From: an uncultured Pirellula sp.
GTDB lineage: Bacteria > Planctomycetota > Planctomycetia > Pirellulales > Pirellulaceae
Length of the DNA stretch: 64,000 nt
Assembly: GCA_903858115.1 (NCBI GenBank)
Contig: CAIOHR010000096.1
Location: 1 to 64,000 of the forward strand
Direction: 5' to 3'
Part shown: positions 1 to 9,006 of the stretch, in pieces
Numbering within the stretch: the first letter of the stretch is position 1
Layout of the letters: the number at the start of each line of letters is the position of its first letter
The notes under the pieces: generated by a model
Told to the model about the DNA's origin: nothing
The model's database searches: none
Seen by the model: the letters and a program-made list of their open reading frames with translations, nothing else
Made by a program: the position numbers and the translations under genes

Positions 1-2
1 AA

Positions 3-191
3 GGGATCAGCCCTACGCAGTATTACTCATGGAAGAAGCTGTTGGTATCCAGTGCCGATGCCGTCTTTGGAGGAAAGCGACAACGCTCGGTAGATGCCAA
101 GGAAACGAAATTGGAATCGGACCTCACGAGAATGAAGAACGTGATTGCCGAGATCACAGCCGAGAATCTAGAGTTAAAAAAAACGCTTTAG
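3..191 (+). CDS. IS3-family OrfA, 3' part
   Basis: Frame starting at base 3 encodes the end of a helix-turn-helix OrfA: a GISPTQYYSWKK segment (end of the HTH, first residues) is followed by a lysine- and glutamate-rich coiled-coil-like tail ending in ENLELKKTL and a TAG at 189-191. OrfA binds the element's ends in IS3 elements. The 5' end is outside the window. The A-rich slippery run at 176-183 lies just before the stop, and a -1 shift there enters the OrfB frame, as expected for OrfAB fusion transposase production. Confidence 0.75.
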   Translation, partial: GISPTQYYSWKKLLVSSADAVFGGKRQRSVDAKETKLESDLTRMKNVIAEITAENLELKKTL

Positions 192-1201
192 GAATCGAAG
201 ACTACGGACAACTCCCGAGCGATCTTCAGCGACGTGTGATAGCTGAAGTAGAACAGGCAAGAACGCGAAGCGCGATGCCAGTTCGCCAGTCGCTGAAGAT
301 ACTCGGAGTACCGTATGGCTCGTACTATCGTTGGAAGCGAGAGACGACACCACCGATTCATCCGGTACAGGTCTTTGAGGCCTTGCCTGAAGAGAAAGCG
401 GCGGTGAAGAATTATGCTTTGTCGCATGCCGATATTCGCCGTCGAGAATTGGCATGGCGGATGATCGATGAGGATGTGGCCTACCTGAGTCCATCCACGG
501 TCTACCGGATTTTACTCGAAGAAAACCTGATGGATCGTCATTGAGGCAGGAAAAAGCGTTATCGCGATGAGACGGAGAAGACGACACGCCCTGATCAGAT
601 ATGGGCGACGGACTTCATGTACCTAACGATCAATGAGGAACAATACTTTTTTACCGCTTTCATCGACGAATACTCTCGCTATATCGTTCATTGGGAGCTG
701 ATGAGCAGCATGGATGGTCGTTCATTGAGTATCGCCGCGCAAGCCGCCTTGCAGACGCTTCCTTTGGACGAAGAAGGCCGAGCGACGATTCAACCGATAA
801 TTCGGAGCGACAACGGTAGCGGTTACATCTCCAGCGAGTTCGGATCGGTACTTGAATATCATCGGCTGGTCCACAACCGTATTCGTCCTCATTGCCCGGA
901 AGAAAATGGAGTGATTGAACGGGCCAATCGGACGTTTCGAGAAAAGCTTGACGAGTTCGAGCTGACGAGCCGATCAGAAGCAGTAGACGCATTGTCGTCG
1001 ATAGTATTGCACTACAACACGATTCGATTGCATAGTTCCTTGGGCTATAAACCGCCAGCGACTTTTTATCGCGGCAACCCGGAAGAAGTCGATACGAACC
1101 GCGCGTTGAAGTTGCGTCAAGCTCGACACAAACGCAAAGAAGAGAACTTAAAACTTCGTCAAAAAACCTTACCACTATCGGCCAGCGAAAGTATCGCTTA
1201 G
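173..1201 (+). pseudogene. IS3-family OrfB transposase with in-frame TGA
   Basis: Integrase-core (rve) transposase in the -1 frame relative to OrfA. The catalytic triad is visible: D in WATDF (codon about 611), D in SDNG, and E in GVIER, with exactly 35 residues between the second D and the E (DD35E). The frame is broken by TGA at 542-544, between MDRH and GRKKRYRDE, just before the RPDQIWATDF motif. Everything after the stop stays in the same frame and is well conserved, so a recent nonsense mutation is the simplest explanation. Sequencing error is possible. The C-terminus (HSSLGYKPP and a basic tail) is complete and ends at 1201. Confidence 0.8.
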
Positions 1202-1670
1202 AAAACGCTCGAAGTGTGCCAGTTCCCGCTGAAACAAATCACGTGTGCTAACCAGTGTCGGTTAATGCGTTCCCTAATTGCATTCAGTCGTGTACTTCGG
1301 TTGCGAACCATCGCGTCCCGCTCGGCGACAATCCGTTTAGGCTGCAGCGGTTCAAGTCTTTTTTACGCGTACAGCCTTTCGAGTGATTGAGGCTGCTGTA
1401 ATCCAGCGGGGGAATCAATTGAATGCGAAGGAAGCGTAACGAAGTTGTTCGCAAATCAACTGCATGTCGATCACAATCGCCTTTCCGCAGATTACGCCGG
1501 ACGCACGACATCGAGCGAGGTGCGAGGTGCGACAAAAATCTAAACTGAATTGCGAAAATCATTATCATCGTTTTCGTTCAAAATTGTCTTGACCTCGCTC
1601 GCGTGGTCTGATCTATTGATCGGGTCAGGAAGACATGTGTCGAACAAGTTGTACTCCCAAACTTTGTTGA
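1202..1670. other. Intergenic stretch with no supported gene
   Basis: About 470 bases between the IS transposase stop and the 10-bp tandem repeat. It probably holds the right IS terminus in its first 40 bases and the promoter of the downstream operon near its end. Short open frames on both strands match nothing I recognise. I see no tRNA or rRNA signature. Confidence 0.5.
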
Positions 1671-1726
1671 AGCCATGCAAGCCCATGCAAGCCCATGCAA
1701 GCCCATGCAAGCCCATGCAAGCCCAT
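1671..1726. repeat. 10-bp tandem repeat GCCCATGCAA, about 5.6 copies
   Basis: Four perfect copies of GCCCATGCAA lie at 1681-1720, preceded by a near copy (AGCCATGCAA, 1671-1680) and followed by a partial one (GCCCAT, 1721-1726). Each unit carries an ATG, and because the unit is 10 bases long successive ATGs fall in successive reading frames. The array sits at the start of the downstream lipoprotein gene, whose longest version begins at the ATG at 1695 inside the array. Confidence 0.9.
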
Positions 1727-2171
1727 TTCTAGAGATCGCTTGTCTCTTTTTTCTTTCGCCATCTTGATTTGCTTGGAATTCGTTTGTTTTGCATCGACCG
1801 GTTGCAATCACGGACTCTTGAAGAGCGACACAACAACGAATTCCGACATTGATTCGGTTATTTTTCATGGTGGGTACATCACAGCAGATCGAGAACATTT
1901 CGTTGGATTCGATCTCAATCCGTTGAAGATTCCTACGGACCATCGAATTCAAGACATTCAATCGTCTTGCGAGTGTGTCTCAGCAAAACAGATCACCATT
2001 GAATCGCATAATAATAAGTCGATTCTACAGGTGACGGTTCATCCAGACTCAAAGCTAACTGGAACAGCGAACCTAGCGGTGGAGCTGCGAATCAAGCTGA
2101 GTAACCAACAATTGCGTTCGGCTGTTTTCGAGTTCGTTCACTATGACAAGCGAGCAGCCATCGTCGAGTGA
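1695..2171 (+). CDS. Putative DUF1573-like lipoprotein
   Basis: A 158-residue protein with a lipoprotein-like leader: a short basic stretch (SRDR), a hydrophobic segment and a lipobox STGC with Cys37 (codon 1803-1805). The mature part contains an SSCECV motif followed by a beta-rich stretch, which resembles the CGC-type motif of DUF1573 (an Ig-like fold frequent in planctomycetes). Function unknown; probably membrane-anchored on the periplasmic side. The start is uncertain. ATG 1695 lies inside the 10-bp repeat and supplies the positive n-region; TTG 1740 would give a shorter leader without charge. The next gene begins inside its 3' end, which suggests translational coupling. Confidence 0.65.
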   Translation: MQAHASPCKPISRDRLSLFSFAILICLEFVCFASTGCNHGLLKSDTTTNSDIDSVIFHGGYITADREHFVGFDLNPLKIPTDHRIQDIQSSCECVSAKQITIESHNNKSILQVTVHPDSKLTGTANLAVELRIKLSNQQLRSAVFEFVHYDKRAAIVE

Positions 2172-2814
2172 GTCCATGGAGTTCCACATGCCCGTTCCAT
2201 TGATATGTCCAGATCCATTGTCCAACAAAGAAAACAGTGAACTCGACTCCAACCATTGCTGCGACTCTTCGTTCTCCGGTGAGATCCAAGAGCTTTTTCA
2301 ATCGATTTGGATCTCGCATTTTGAAGAGATAAAGCGGAGATGCCGCTGCAAACTATGCTCCGCAGATCGATTGATCCATTACGAAGAGGATCTCGCGAAT
2401 GATGTGATGCTTGCGATTTGGAGCGAATTAACGTCTAGAAATCATCGAGCTTTTTTCTCGATGGAAGACATCTGGATCGCCATCCTGCGACTGATAGAAG
2501 AACGTGCTATCAATCGCGCAACTTACTTAAATCGTAAACGACGTCGATGCCCCTCCCAATTGGAGCGACTTTTCGATTATTCGGCCAACGAGCGAGAGTT
2601 TAAAGACGCTGCTCTTCTGCAAGTCGAAGCGGCGGAAACGTGGGAGACACTGATGGGACTAGCTCCTAACGAACAGTTTTCAGAACTTCTGCAACTTAAG
2701 CGAGACGGTTTCGACGTTCGGGATATTGCGATCCAATTTCGCCTCAGCGTCCGCTCTATCCAGCGCAAGCTCCATCACCTGCATAGACTTTACACGAGCA
2801 CGGTAAGTGCCTAA
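2143..2814 (+). CDS. ECF-like RNA polymerase sigma factor
   Basis: A 223-residue protein resembling the planctomycete ECF-like sigma-70 group. A region-2-like segment lies around residues 50-110 (helical, with HYEEDLANDVMLAIW). The C-terminal 50 residues form a region-4-like helix-turn-helix (LKRDGFDVRDIAIQFRLSVR, then SIQRKL). It would direct RNA polymerase to a dedicated promoter set. The start at 2143 overlaps the upstream lipoprotein gene by 29 bases; ATG 2176, four bases after that gene's stop, is an alternative. Co-location with a lipoprotein and a DUF1559 gene suggests control of envelope functions. No anti-sigma factor is recognisable beside it. Confidence 0.7.
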   Translation: MTSEQPSSSESMEFHMPVPLICPDPLSNKENSELDSNHCCDSSFSGEIQELFQSIWISHFEEIKRRCRCKLCSADRLIHYEEDLANDVMLAIWSELTSRNHRAFFSMEDIWIAILRLIEERAINRATYLNRKRRRCPSQLERLFDYSANEREFKDAALLQVEAAETWETLMGLAPNEQFSELLQLKRDGFDVRDIAIQFRLSVRSIQRKLHHLHRLYTSTVSA

Positions 2815-2847
2815 TAGTGTTCATTAAGGAATCGAGGGGATCACCAA

Positions 2848-3759
2848 ATGCGAAATACGTCTTTAACGTCAACGAAAAAGGCATTCACGTTGATCGAGCT
2901 GTTGATTGTGATTGCAATTATCGGCGTGCTGGTTTCGCTGTTGATTCCTGCCGTTCAAGCAGCCCGCGAAGCGGCCCGAAGAATGCAATGCACGAATAAT
3001 GTCAAGCAACTTGTCTTGGGTGTTCTATCTCACGAGTCTGCTTACAAACTGTATCCATCCAACGGTGGATGGGATGAGTCCTGCAAAATCAAATCGACGA
3101 CCGGAGAGGAAGAGTTTGTTGGAACTCGCAATCGGGGAAGCGGAACTTACTATTACTCAGGTATCGGCAAACCTAACGCAAGTCCGAAGAATCAGCCCGG
3201 TTCCTGGGCCTATGCGATTCTTCCCTACATCGAACAATCGAACGCTTACAATACCATTGCATTTCAGACGATTCAGCCAACGTATTTGTGTCCAACCCGC
3301 GCACGTCCCGCGCCGTTGCCTGTCGTCTCCGATCACTATGGCGATTACTTCTCCGGCGGATGGGCTTGGGCGAAAACCGATTACGCCGCAAATTTACATG
3401 CGATTCCTGCGCGACCCAAAACACTAACCCATGCGAACATGACCGACGGAACGTCGCATACGGTGTTGATGGGTGAAAAGGCTTACGATACTAAAGTACA
3501 CACCGCTACATCATGGCATTGGGACGAACCGATCTTCACGGGTGGACAAGGTGGCACCAGCAGAAATGGTGTGTTGTTGCTTTCCGACGGTATCGGCATC
3601 GACTACAAACAGAACTGGGGATCTGCGCATGCATCTGGCATCGTGTTCGGTTTTGCGGATGGGAGCGTTCGATTGATTGATCGGAATGTCAACGTCGCAG
3701 CAATGCTCGCTGTCGTCACTCCTGATCGAGGAGAAGTCGAAGCCAATGAGATCCCATAG
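2848..3759 (+). CDS. DUF1559 domain protein, prepilin-like N-terminus
   Basis: A 303-residue DUF1559 protein. Residues 11-45 form a type-IV-prepilin-like methylation and hydrophobic helix ([19 protein letters not shown]), followed by the family's [15 protein letters not shown] signature. Near the C-terminus lies the H-X9-DG motif ([12 protein letters not shown]). The family is hugely expanded in planctomycetes and its role is unknown; a pseudopilin-like, surface-exposed location is inferred from the N-terminus. A good ribosome site (GAGGGG) precedes the ATG. The following gene starts 14 bases before this stop. It shares its operon with glycosyltransferases, so a glycosylated surface structure is a possible role, as inference only. 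Confidence 0.93.
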   Translation: MRNTSLTSTKKAFTLIELLIVIAIIGVLVSLLIPAVQAAREAARRMQCTNNVKQLVLGVLSHESAYKLYPSNGGWDESCKIKSTTGEEEFVGTRNRGSGTYYYSGIGKPNASPKNQPGSWAYAILPYIEQSNAYNTIAFQTIQPTYLCPTRARPAPLPVVSDHYGDYFSGGWAWAKTDYAANLHAIPARPKTLTHANMTDGTSHTVLMGEKAYDTKVHTATSWHWDEPIFTGGQGGTSRNGVLLLSDGIGIDYKQNWGSAHASGIVFGFADGSVRLIDRNVNVAAMLAVVTPDRGEVEANEIP

Positions 3760-4699
3760 TCGTGTTTACGCTGTCGCAAAGAGAAACGACAGAACATTGA
3801 TATCCTGCGAGAAACTAACCGCCGAACGCATTCACGCCAATTCATTTAGTTTGGCAATCGTTTTGGCCTTAGTTTTCGCAACCACAATTTCCACCATGGC
3901 AAGCTCGGCCATGTGCGAGGAGTTTGATCTGCAACTTTCGAAGTCACATCCACTCGTGAGTTGGTATCAGCACCAAGCAACCCCTGGAAAGCTTCCTAAC
4001 GCGAAAACCAACACGACACCAATGGGAACCCAAGTTGTCTTCTCACCAATAGGAAGCAAAGGGACAGTTGTCACGGCTGGGTTCGATTACCGGTTGGCGA
4101 GCGATGGTGATTTCTATTTTGCGTTGGAATCTGTGTTTCATGTTCCGAAGGATGAGGAGGGTGGTTCATTGATACTTGCGATACCATTTAACTCACCAGA
4201 TGAAGGTCGACTCTCTGTTTCGGTTTTTCCGTCAAACAAGGCGGAAAAACAAGTCCTTTGCACGGCACAATACGCATCTAAGTCAGGTGTTTCCAAATCG
4301 ATCGAGCCGATTGTTGCTCATGCATCGAGAGGGCTTATCGAAGTGGAGAGATCAGGTTCTCAGGTCGTTGTCCGCTTTACTCCGAACCACGTTACATCGA
4401 GCAACATTACATCGAGCAATGGTAGGTCGACCACCGCACAGCGGATACAGTCCGATCCGATCGAAGTTCCGAACGCACCAATTCGCCCTATCTCGCTTTG
4501 GATGCGATGTTCACCCAAATCGTCTGTCGTGAAATATGATCTCATACGATTCAAAGCTCGGACGGATCGAACGCCAGCTTCGTTATCACCAACGACGCAG
4601 CAAATCGATTGGGTGACTTGGTGTACAGTGGGATTCCTTGCTCTCGGAATTGCCGCCGGGGCGATCAAGTTGTTTGGGCGTCCCAAGGAACAGACGTGA
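3746..4699 (+). CDS. Hypothetical protein with N- and C-terminal membrane segments
   Basis: 317 residues from the ATG at 3746, chosen because it overlaps the DUF1559 stop by only 14 bases. A hydrophobic segment near residues 35-57 ([20 protein letters not shown]) could be an internal signal or anchor. A large, apparently extracytoplasmic, beta-rich middle follows, and the C-terminus has a second membrane helix ([17 protein letters not shown]) with a short basic tail. I do not recognise the family. The middle contains a five-residue in-frame tandem duplication ([10 protein letters not shown], 4391-4420). It is tightly linked to a DUF1559 gene before and a membrane protein after, so a shared envelope role is likely. 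Confidence 0.6.
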   Translation: MRSHSRVYAVAKRNDRTLISCEKLTAERIHANSFSLAIVLALVFATTISTMASSAMCEEFDLQLSKSHPLVSWYQHQATPGKLPNAKTNTTPMGTQVVFSPIGSKGTVVTAGFDYRLASDGDFYFALESVFHVPKDEEGGSLILAIPFNSPDEGRLSVSVFPSNKAEKQVLCTAQYASKSGVSKSIEPIVAHASRGLIEVERSGSQVVVRFTPNHVTSSNITSSNGRSTTAQRIQSDPIEVPNAPIRPISLWMRCSPKSSVVKYDLIRFKARTDRTPASLSPTTQQIDWVTWCTVGFLALGIAAGAIKLFGRPKEQT

Positions 4700-6144
4700 T
4701 GAACCACTCTCGTCTGGTCGATGAAAAGACATGGCGTCACATTGCGACCGGTAATGGGTTGAAACTGTGGCTCCTCGTTTTGTTGACTGGGCTATTGTTG
4801 TTGCCAGCGATTGTCAACGGTGGTCCCATTTGGTTTCCCGATAGCGTAGAGTACCTTTCTGTCGGAGAACGATTTTGGCAAACGGTCGTTCATGGAACGC
4901 ATTTTGATTTCTATGGTCAACGGAGCATTCTCTATTCTGCGGTCCTTTTTCTCGTGCATTGGAATGCATCCAGTTGGCCCGTTATTGTTCTTCACGCTGT
5001 ATTGGTTTCCACGAATTCGATCCTTGTGTTGCGTGCATTGCATCCGGAGATAACAAAGCGTACTTCATGGGGCACTGTTCTGATAACAGTCCTGACGACC
5101 GGTGTAAGCATTTACGTGTGCTTTCTGATGCCCGATGTGCTAGCAGGCGTAATGGTTCTAGCGATGGTTACTTTGTTACGCGCAGGTCGCTCGCTGAGCA
5201 GTCCTGTCTACGCTTGGGTGGCGATTTCGCTTTGGTATGGAATTGTGTCCCATGGTGCCAATGTATTGTTATCGTTCGGAGCGGTCGGATGTTACTGTGG
5301 AATCGCGTATTGGTATCGCGAGAAGTTGGAAATGGCGGCGATCGTATCTGTCGTATGCGTTCAGTGCATTGCCGTGGTTAGTTTAGTGATAATCCATGCT
5401 GATCTATATGGAAAATTTTCACTCCAGAACCCACGCCAACCTGTGTTTGCTATGGCGCGCATACTAGCGGATGAACCCGGAAACACTTACTTTCGCCAAA
5501 ACCACAAAAACCTTCCTTGGCATGTCTGCCGCTATTCCAAAGATATGCCCAAAGATGCGGGTGCCATTCTTTGGGGGCAGCCTGGTATTTGGAATCGCTC
5601 TGAAACGGAACGACAGCAGTTAAAGTCTGAGGAATCGTCCGTCGTGAGAACGATTGTATTCAGCGACCCGTTACGACAGATGAGATCGTCCGTATGGAAC
5701 GTCTGGCGATTGGTTTTGTCGCCCGTCGATTATCGAATATTGCGTTCGCAAACAGTCGTAACCCGTCTCATCGTTGCATTACCTTTCATGCAATCGGAGT
5801 ATTTGAATTCACGACAGGCGAATCAACGTTTATCGCTTGCGACACTTCGTGCATTTCACGAAGTTGGCTACTGGTTGACTGTGCTGGGAACGCTAATTCT
5901 ATTTCTGATGAATCGATTTCGATTTCAGATCGCATTCTTTTCTTCCGTCATTTTGTTGAATGCTGCAATTGCGGGCACACTGTCGGGACCGATGCCACGA
6001 TACCACGAACGATTGACGTGGGTATTGACGTTGGTGGCTATCGCGGCGTTTATGCAATGGTGGAAAACGTGGAAAACCTGGAGAGACCAACGGGTAATGC
6101 AAGTGCAACGTGAAGATTCGCCAGTCTTGGGTGTATCCGCATGA
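4699..6144 (+). CDS. Multi-pass membrane protein, possible GT-C type glycosyltransferase
   Basis: 481 residues from ATG 4699, which overlaps the upstream stop (TGATG). The protein has about ten hydrophobic segments spread along its length and one hydrophilic central stretch (about residues 235-320). A loop after the first helix contains FPDSVEYLSVGERF; acidic residues in that loop are typical of GT-C fold lipid-sugar transferases. No firm family match is possible by eye. The two genes behind it encode family-2 glycosyltransferases of the polyprenyl-phosphate-sugar synthase kind, which commonly supply such enzymes, so a GT-C role is a reasonable inference. Confidence 0.6.
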   Translation: MNHSRLVDEKTWRHIATGNGLKLWLLVLLTGLLLLPAIVNGGPIWFPDSVEYLSVGERFWQTVVHGTHFDFYGQRSILYSAVLFLVHWNASSWPVIVLHAVLVSTNSILVLRALHPEITKRTSWGTVLITVLTTGVSIYVCFLMPDVLAGVMVLAMVTLLRAGRSLSSPVYAWVAISLWYGIVSHGANVLLSFGAVGCYCGIAYWYREKLEMAAIVSVVCVQCIAVVSLVIIHADLYGKFSLQNPRQPVFAMARILADEPGNTYFRQNHKNLPWHVCRYSKDMPKDAGAILWGQPGIWNRSETERQQLKSEESSVVRTIVFSDPLRQMRSSVWNVWRLVLSPVDYRILRSQTVVTRLIVALPFMQSEYLNSRQANQRLSLATLRAFHEVGYWLTVLGTLILFLMNRFRFQIAFFSSVILLNAAIAGTLSGPMPRYHERLTWVLTLVAIAAFMQWWKTWKTWRDQRVMQVQREDSPVLGVSA

Positions 6145-7106
6145 AGTTAATTATTCAGATTCCGTGTTTCAATGAAGCAACGACGTTGCCTTTGGTGTTG
6201 GCCGATTTACCCGCTCAAATTGATGGAATCGACACGATCGAGACACTTGTGATCGACGATGGTAGTACTGACGGGACTTCGGAGATTGCCAAGTCACTTG
6301 GTGTAACGCATATCGTCAAACACTTACGCAATCGGGGACTCGCTGAAAGCTTTGCAACGGGTATACGTACATGTCTTCGATTGGGAGCTGACATCATCGT
6401 GAACACGGACGGAGACAACCAATATTCTGGTCACGACATCGTGCGGTTGGTGTTTCCCATTTTGCAGGGCCAATCCGAGATCGTTGTCGGAGACCGATCG
6501 CCCGCGCAGGATAGACGATTTTCGCTTGGCAAGCGTTGGCTTCAGTGGTTGGGTGCGAAAGTCATTAGCAACTTGGCATGCCAGCCTCTCGCAGATCCGG
6601 TTAGTGGATTTAGAGCTTTCTCCCGTGAAGCTGCATTTCGATTCCATCTAGTGTCCAAGTACAGCTATACGATCGATCTGTTGCTCCAAGCATCTCACAA
6701 GCGGATAGCGATCGACTTCATTCCTGTGAAAACCAATAACCCCACGAGGCCCTCGCGGCTCTTTCGAAGCATCTCGCAATTCGTTCGTAACTCTGTTTTG
6801 ATTATCGTCCGCGTTTTCTTCCTCTACCATTCACTTGCAGTTTTGTCTTTTGTTTCAAGCGTCCTCGCCGTAATCGGAGTTGTACCGATCGGACGTTTTT
6901 TGTGGCTTTGGTTTCTAGGGCAAGGCAACGGGCACGTTCAATCGCTCGTACTAGGGTCGGCGATGCTCATCCTGTCCGCGTTAGTTATGCTCGCCGGTAT
7001 GTTGAGTGATTTGATCGCGTCGAATCGAATCATGATCGAAGAGACTCTCGAGCGAACGGCAAGAATGGAAGCCGAGCTTGAGAAAGACCAACGTAACAAA
7101 GTATGA
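6141..7106 (+). CDS. Family-2 glycosyltransferase, polyprenyl-phosphate sugar synthase-like
   Basis: 321 residues. The N-terminal GT-A domain shows the nucleotide-sugar motif DDGSTDGT (about residues 36-43) and a DGD metal site in NTDGDNQY. The acceptor region includes DPVSGFRAF, typical of DPM1/GtrB-like enzymes. The C-terminal third has two membrane helices (about residues 230-290). Such enzymes move a sugar from a nucleotide donor to undecaprenyl phosphate at the cytoplasmic face. Start and upstream stop overlap as ATGA (6141-6144) and the next gene overlaps the same way, so it belongs to a translationally coupled set with the putative GT-C protein. Confidence 0.85.
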   Translation: MKLIIQIPCFNEATTLPLVLADLPAQIDGIDTIETLVIDDGSTDGTSEIAKSLGVTHIVKHLRNRGLAESFATGIRTCLRLGADIIVNTDGDNQYSGHDIVRLVFPILQGQSEIVVGDRSPAQDRRFSLGKRWLQWLGAKVISNLACQPLADPVSGFRAFSREAAFRFHLVSKYSYTIDLLLQASHKRIAIDFIPVKTNNPTRPSRLFRSISQFVRNSVLIIVRVFFLYHSLAVLSFVSSVLAVIGVVPIGRFLWLWFLGQGNGHVQSLVLGSAMLILSALVMLAGMLSDLIASNRIMIEETLERTARMEAELEKDQRNKV

Positions 7107-7798
7107 AGCTATCTATCATCATCCCGGTCTATAACGAACGAGCAACGATTGTTGCGTTGATCGATCGACTCAACCAATCAGGTTGTGATAAGTACCAATG
7201 GATCTTTGTCGACGATGGCTCGACAGACGGCACAACCGAGTTGCTTCGACAGCATATCCCAGCTAGTCAGACACTGATTGTTCAACCCAAGAACCAAGGG
7301 AAATCTTTTGCCGTGCGCACGGGCTTGGCGAATGCCACCGGTGATTGGGTAATCGTCCAAGATGCAGACCTGGAATACGATCCGGCAGAAATACCCAAGT
7401 TGCTTCAGAAAGCAGAGGCTAGTTCGGTGCAACCGGTCGCAGTTTATGGACGACGTCCGAGTTGTTGGGAACGACCGAGTCGGTGGATTTTCGCAAGTGG
7501 AGTTTTGGGAATCGACGTCGCGATGCTTTTTGTTTATCGAGCCTGGGTACGGGATCATGCGACTTGTTACAAACTAGTCCCCCGCCGCGTGCTCGATGCA
7601 TTTCAATTAGAGTCAACCGGGTTCGAAGGGTGCGTAGAAATCACCGCAAAGTTGATGCACAGCAAGATACCAATTTTGCAAGTGACGATCCGATATGAAC
7701 CTCGAGGGATCGCAGAAGGGAAGAAACTGTCGATCTGCTACGGATGGTCTGCAATGCGTGCAGTCATACGATTCCGAAAAGCACGTGGATCGCAATAA
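7103..7798 (+). CDS. Family-2 glycosyltransferase
   Basis: 231 residues with a GT-A fold: N-terminal IIPVYNERATI, the nucleotide-binding DDGSTDGT (about residues 37-44), and a DAD metal motif in VQDADLEYDP. The length and the ACYK/ETGFEGCVEIT-like acceptor region fit soluble dolichyl/undecaprenyl-phosphate mannosyltransferase-like enzymes without membrane helices. It overlaps the preceding glycosyltransferase by four bases (ATGA). Its donor and acceptor cannot be told from sequence. It is the last gene of the rightward operon; a leftward gene converges on it 31 bases later. Confidence 0.85.
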   Translation: MKLSIIIPVYNERATIVALIDRLNQSGCDKYQWIFVDDGSTDGTTELLRQHIPASQTLIVQPKNQGKSFAVRTGLANATGDWVIVQDADLEYDPAEIPKLLQKAEASSVQPVAVYGRRPSCWERPSRWIFASGVLGIDVAMLFVYRAWVRDHATCYKLVPRRVLDAFQLESTGFEGCVEITAKLMHSKIPILQVTIRYEPRGIAEGKKLSICYGWSAMRAVIRFRKARGSQ

Positions 7799-7829
7799 AG
7801 CTGAACACGATCGATTGGTCCATACGGAT

Positions 7830-8990
7830 TCATCTCATTCGGCGCCAAATCATCATGCATATTCCAGCAAGAATCGCAATCGACATAAGGAGTAACAATC
7901 GAAAAAGCCGCGGACTAGACTTGGTCGAGCTGCTATCGATACGGAAACTGTCCGTCGTTATTGGTCCTTTGTTAGCATAATGACCGACAGAGAGAACTGA
8001 CACCCGTCTATATTCTTGAATAGCCTTGAACGGCTGAACAGCTACGACATCGTTGGGTGAATCGGATTTGAGTATCAAAGCCATTAAGCGAACTCGCTCC
8101 AAAATCGATCGCAAGCTCTTATTCTTATAGCCAATTCCTACTTGTACTATTGATGGTGTTGGCTGCTTCTTCTCATCCTCAGAGTATTCGATTCGGATTT
8201 CATCACCGTGCTCTTCGCCTTGCATGAACAAAGTGGATCTAACGATAAGCCAATCCAAGCTGGGGCGAACTTCGAACTCGCCAACTCCACCAATGGATGA
8301 TTTAGGGTAAATATCTGGCACCCTTGAAATCTCTTTAATTGAGTCTGCTTTCACTTCAAAAACAACCGTCTCCCCTAAACCCGTTCCCGCCCCGTATCTG
8401 AATACATTGGTAATCTTTAGAGTTCCAGACTTTAAAGCAGAAACTATAGGGAACTGAGTGGAGCCCAGCGAAAAAACACTCGCATACTGAGGAGCTATAG
8501 AGAGACATTCTCTCGCGTCGTGGTCAATTCTCTTTTTGCTTTCTGTGAGGATAAATGTGTTTTGCGAAGTTGATGCAAGAAACAGACATTTGTCGAGCGA
8601 CATCGCCACGCATGAAACCAGTTTTTCGTCGCCAAAACGATAGTAGTTTTGACGCCCTGTAAAACTTGGTCTCCCAAAAAATTCGATGTGTTCAGAATGC
8701 TCGTAAAGGTCAGTCTTTACAGAAACCGGCCAACAAAATGGCAACACACCAAACACAGCCTGTTGATTCTTGACAACATCCTGTTTCGCGGACTCTTTGC
8801 GAACGACTTTGTCCCAGCTACTCTCTTCGGAACAGAAACGATTCGCATGCCTTTCAGCCGCTTCCAAGAAAGTATCCCTGTACTTCCAAACCTCAGCGTC
8901 CGCGATTTTTTCAAATCGAAGCGCATCAACGTGGTCGTCTGACAAACAACTCAACCAAGTTGTTACCAGGAAGCTCAAAAATATTCTCAT
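7830..8990 (-). CDS. Hypothetical secreted, C-terminally anchored protein
   Basis: 386 residues from the ATG at 8990; a longer frame exists upstream, but this start gives a signal-peptide-like N-terminus (MRIFLSFLVTTWLSCL). The body is polar with no family I recognise. The C-terminus has one membrane helix (LFRLLLLMSIAILAGICMMIW) followed by RRMR, so the protein is probably held in the membrane with most of it outside the cytoplasm. It follows a small cysteine-rich protein gene by 16 bases and probably shares its transcript. No catalytic motif is visible. Confidence 0.6.
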   Translation of the reverse strand: MRIFLSFLVTTWLSCLSDDHVDALRFEKIADAEVWKYRDTFLEAAERHANRFCSEESSWDKVVRKESAKQDVVKNQQAVFGVLPFCWPVSVKTDLYEHSEHIEFFGRPSFTGRQNYYRFGDEKLVSCVAMSLDKCLFLASTSQNTFILTESKKRIDHDARECLSIAPQYASVFSLGSTQFPIVSALKSGTLKITNVFRYGAGTGLGETVVFEVKADSIKEISRVPDIYPKSSIGGVGEFEVRPSLDWLIVRSTLFMQGEEHGDEIRIEYSEDEKKQPTPSIVQVGIGYKNKSLRSILERVRLMALILKSDSPNDVVAVQPFKAIQEYRRVSVLSVGHYANKGPITTDSFRIDSSSTKSSPRLFRLLLLMSIAILAGICMMIWRRMR

Positions 8991-9006
8991 GCAAAACACT
9001 GTTTTC

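Larger units (their letters stand above)
1..1240 (+). mobile_element. IS3-family insertion sequence, right part
   Basis: This is the right-hand part of an IS3-type element; its left end lies before the window. It has the usual two-frame arrangement of a short OrfA and an OrfB with an integrase core, joined by a run of eight A at 176-183 that suits a programmed -1 frameshift. The right end cannot be fixed because the left inverted repeat is missing. A plausible terminal stretch lies about 1215-1243, shortly after the transposase stop, but this is inference. The transposase reading frame is interrupted, so this copy is probably inactive by itself. Confidence 0.8.

Noticed and set aside
542..544. 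TGA in the transposase as a recoded codon such as selenocysteine
   Set aside because: No SECIS-like hairpin was seen after it and transposases do not use selenocysteine; a nonsense mutation is simpler.
1550..1732. Short plus-strand protein ending in a PCKPMQAHAS repeat
   Set aside because: It is only the translation of the 10-bp repeat in one frame; no ribosome site and no wider support.
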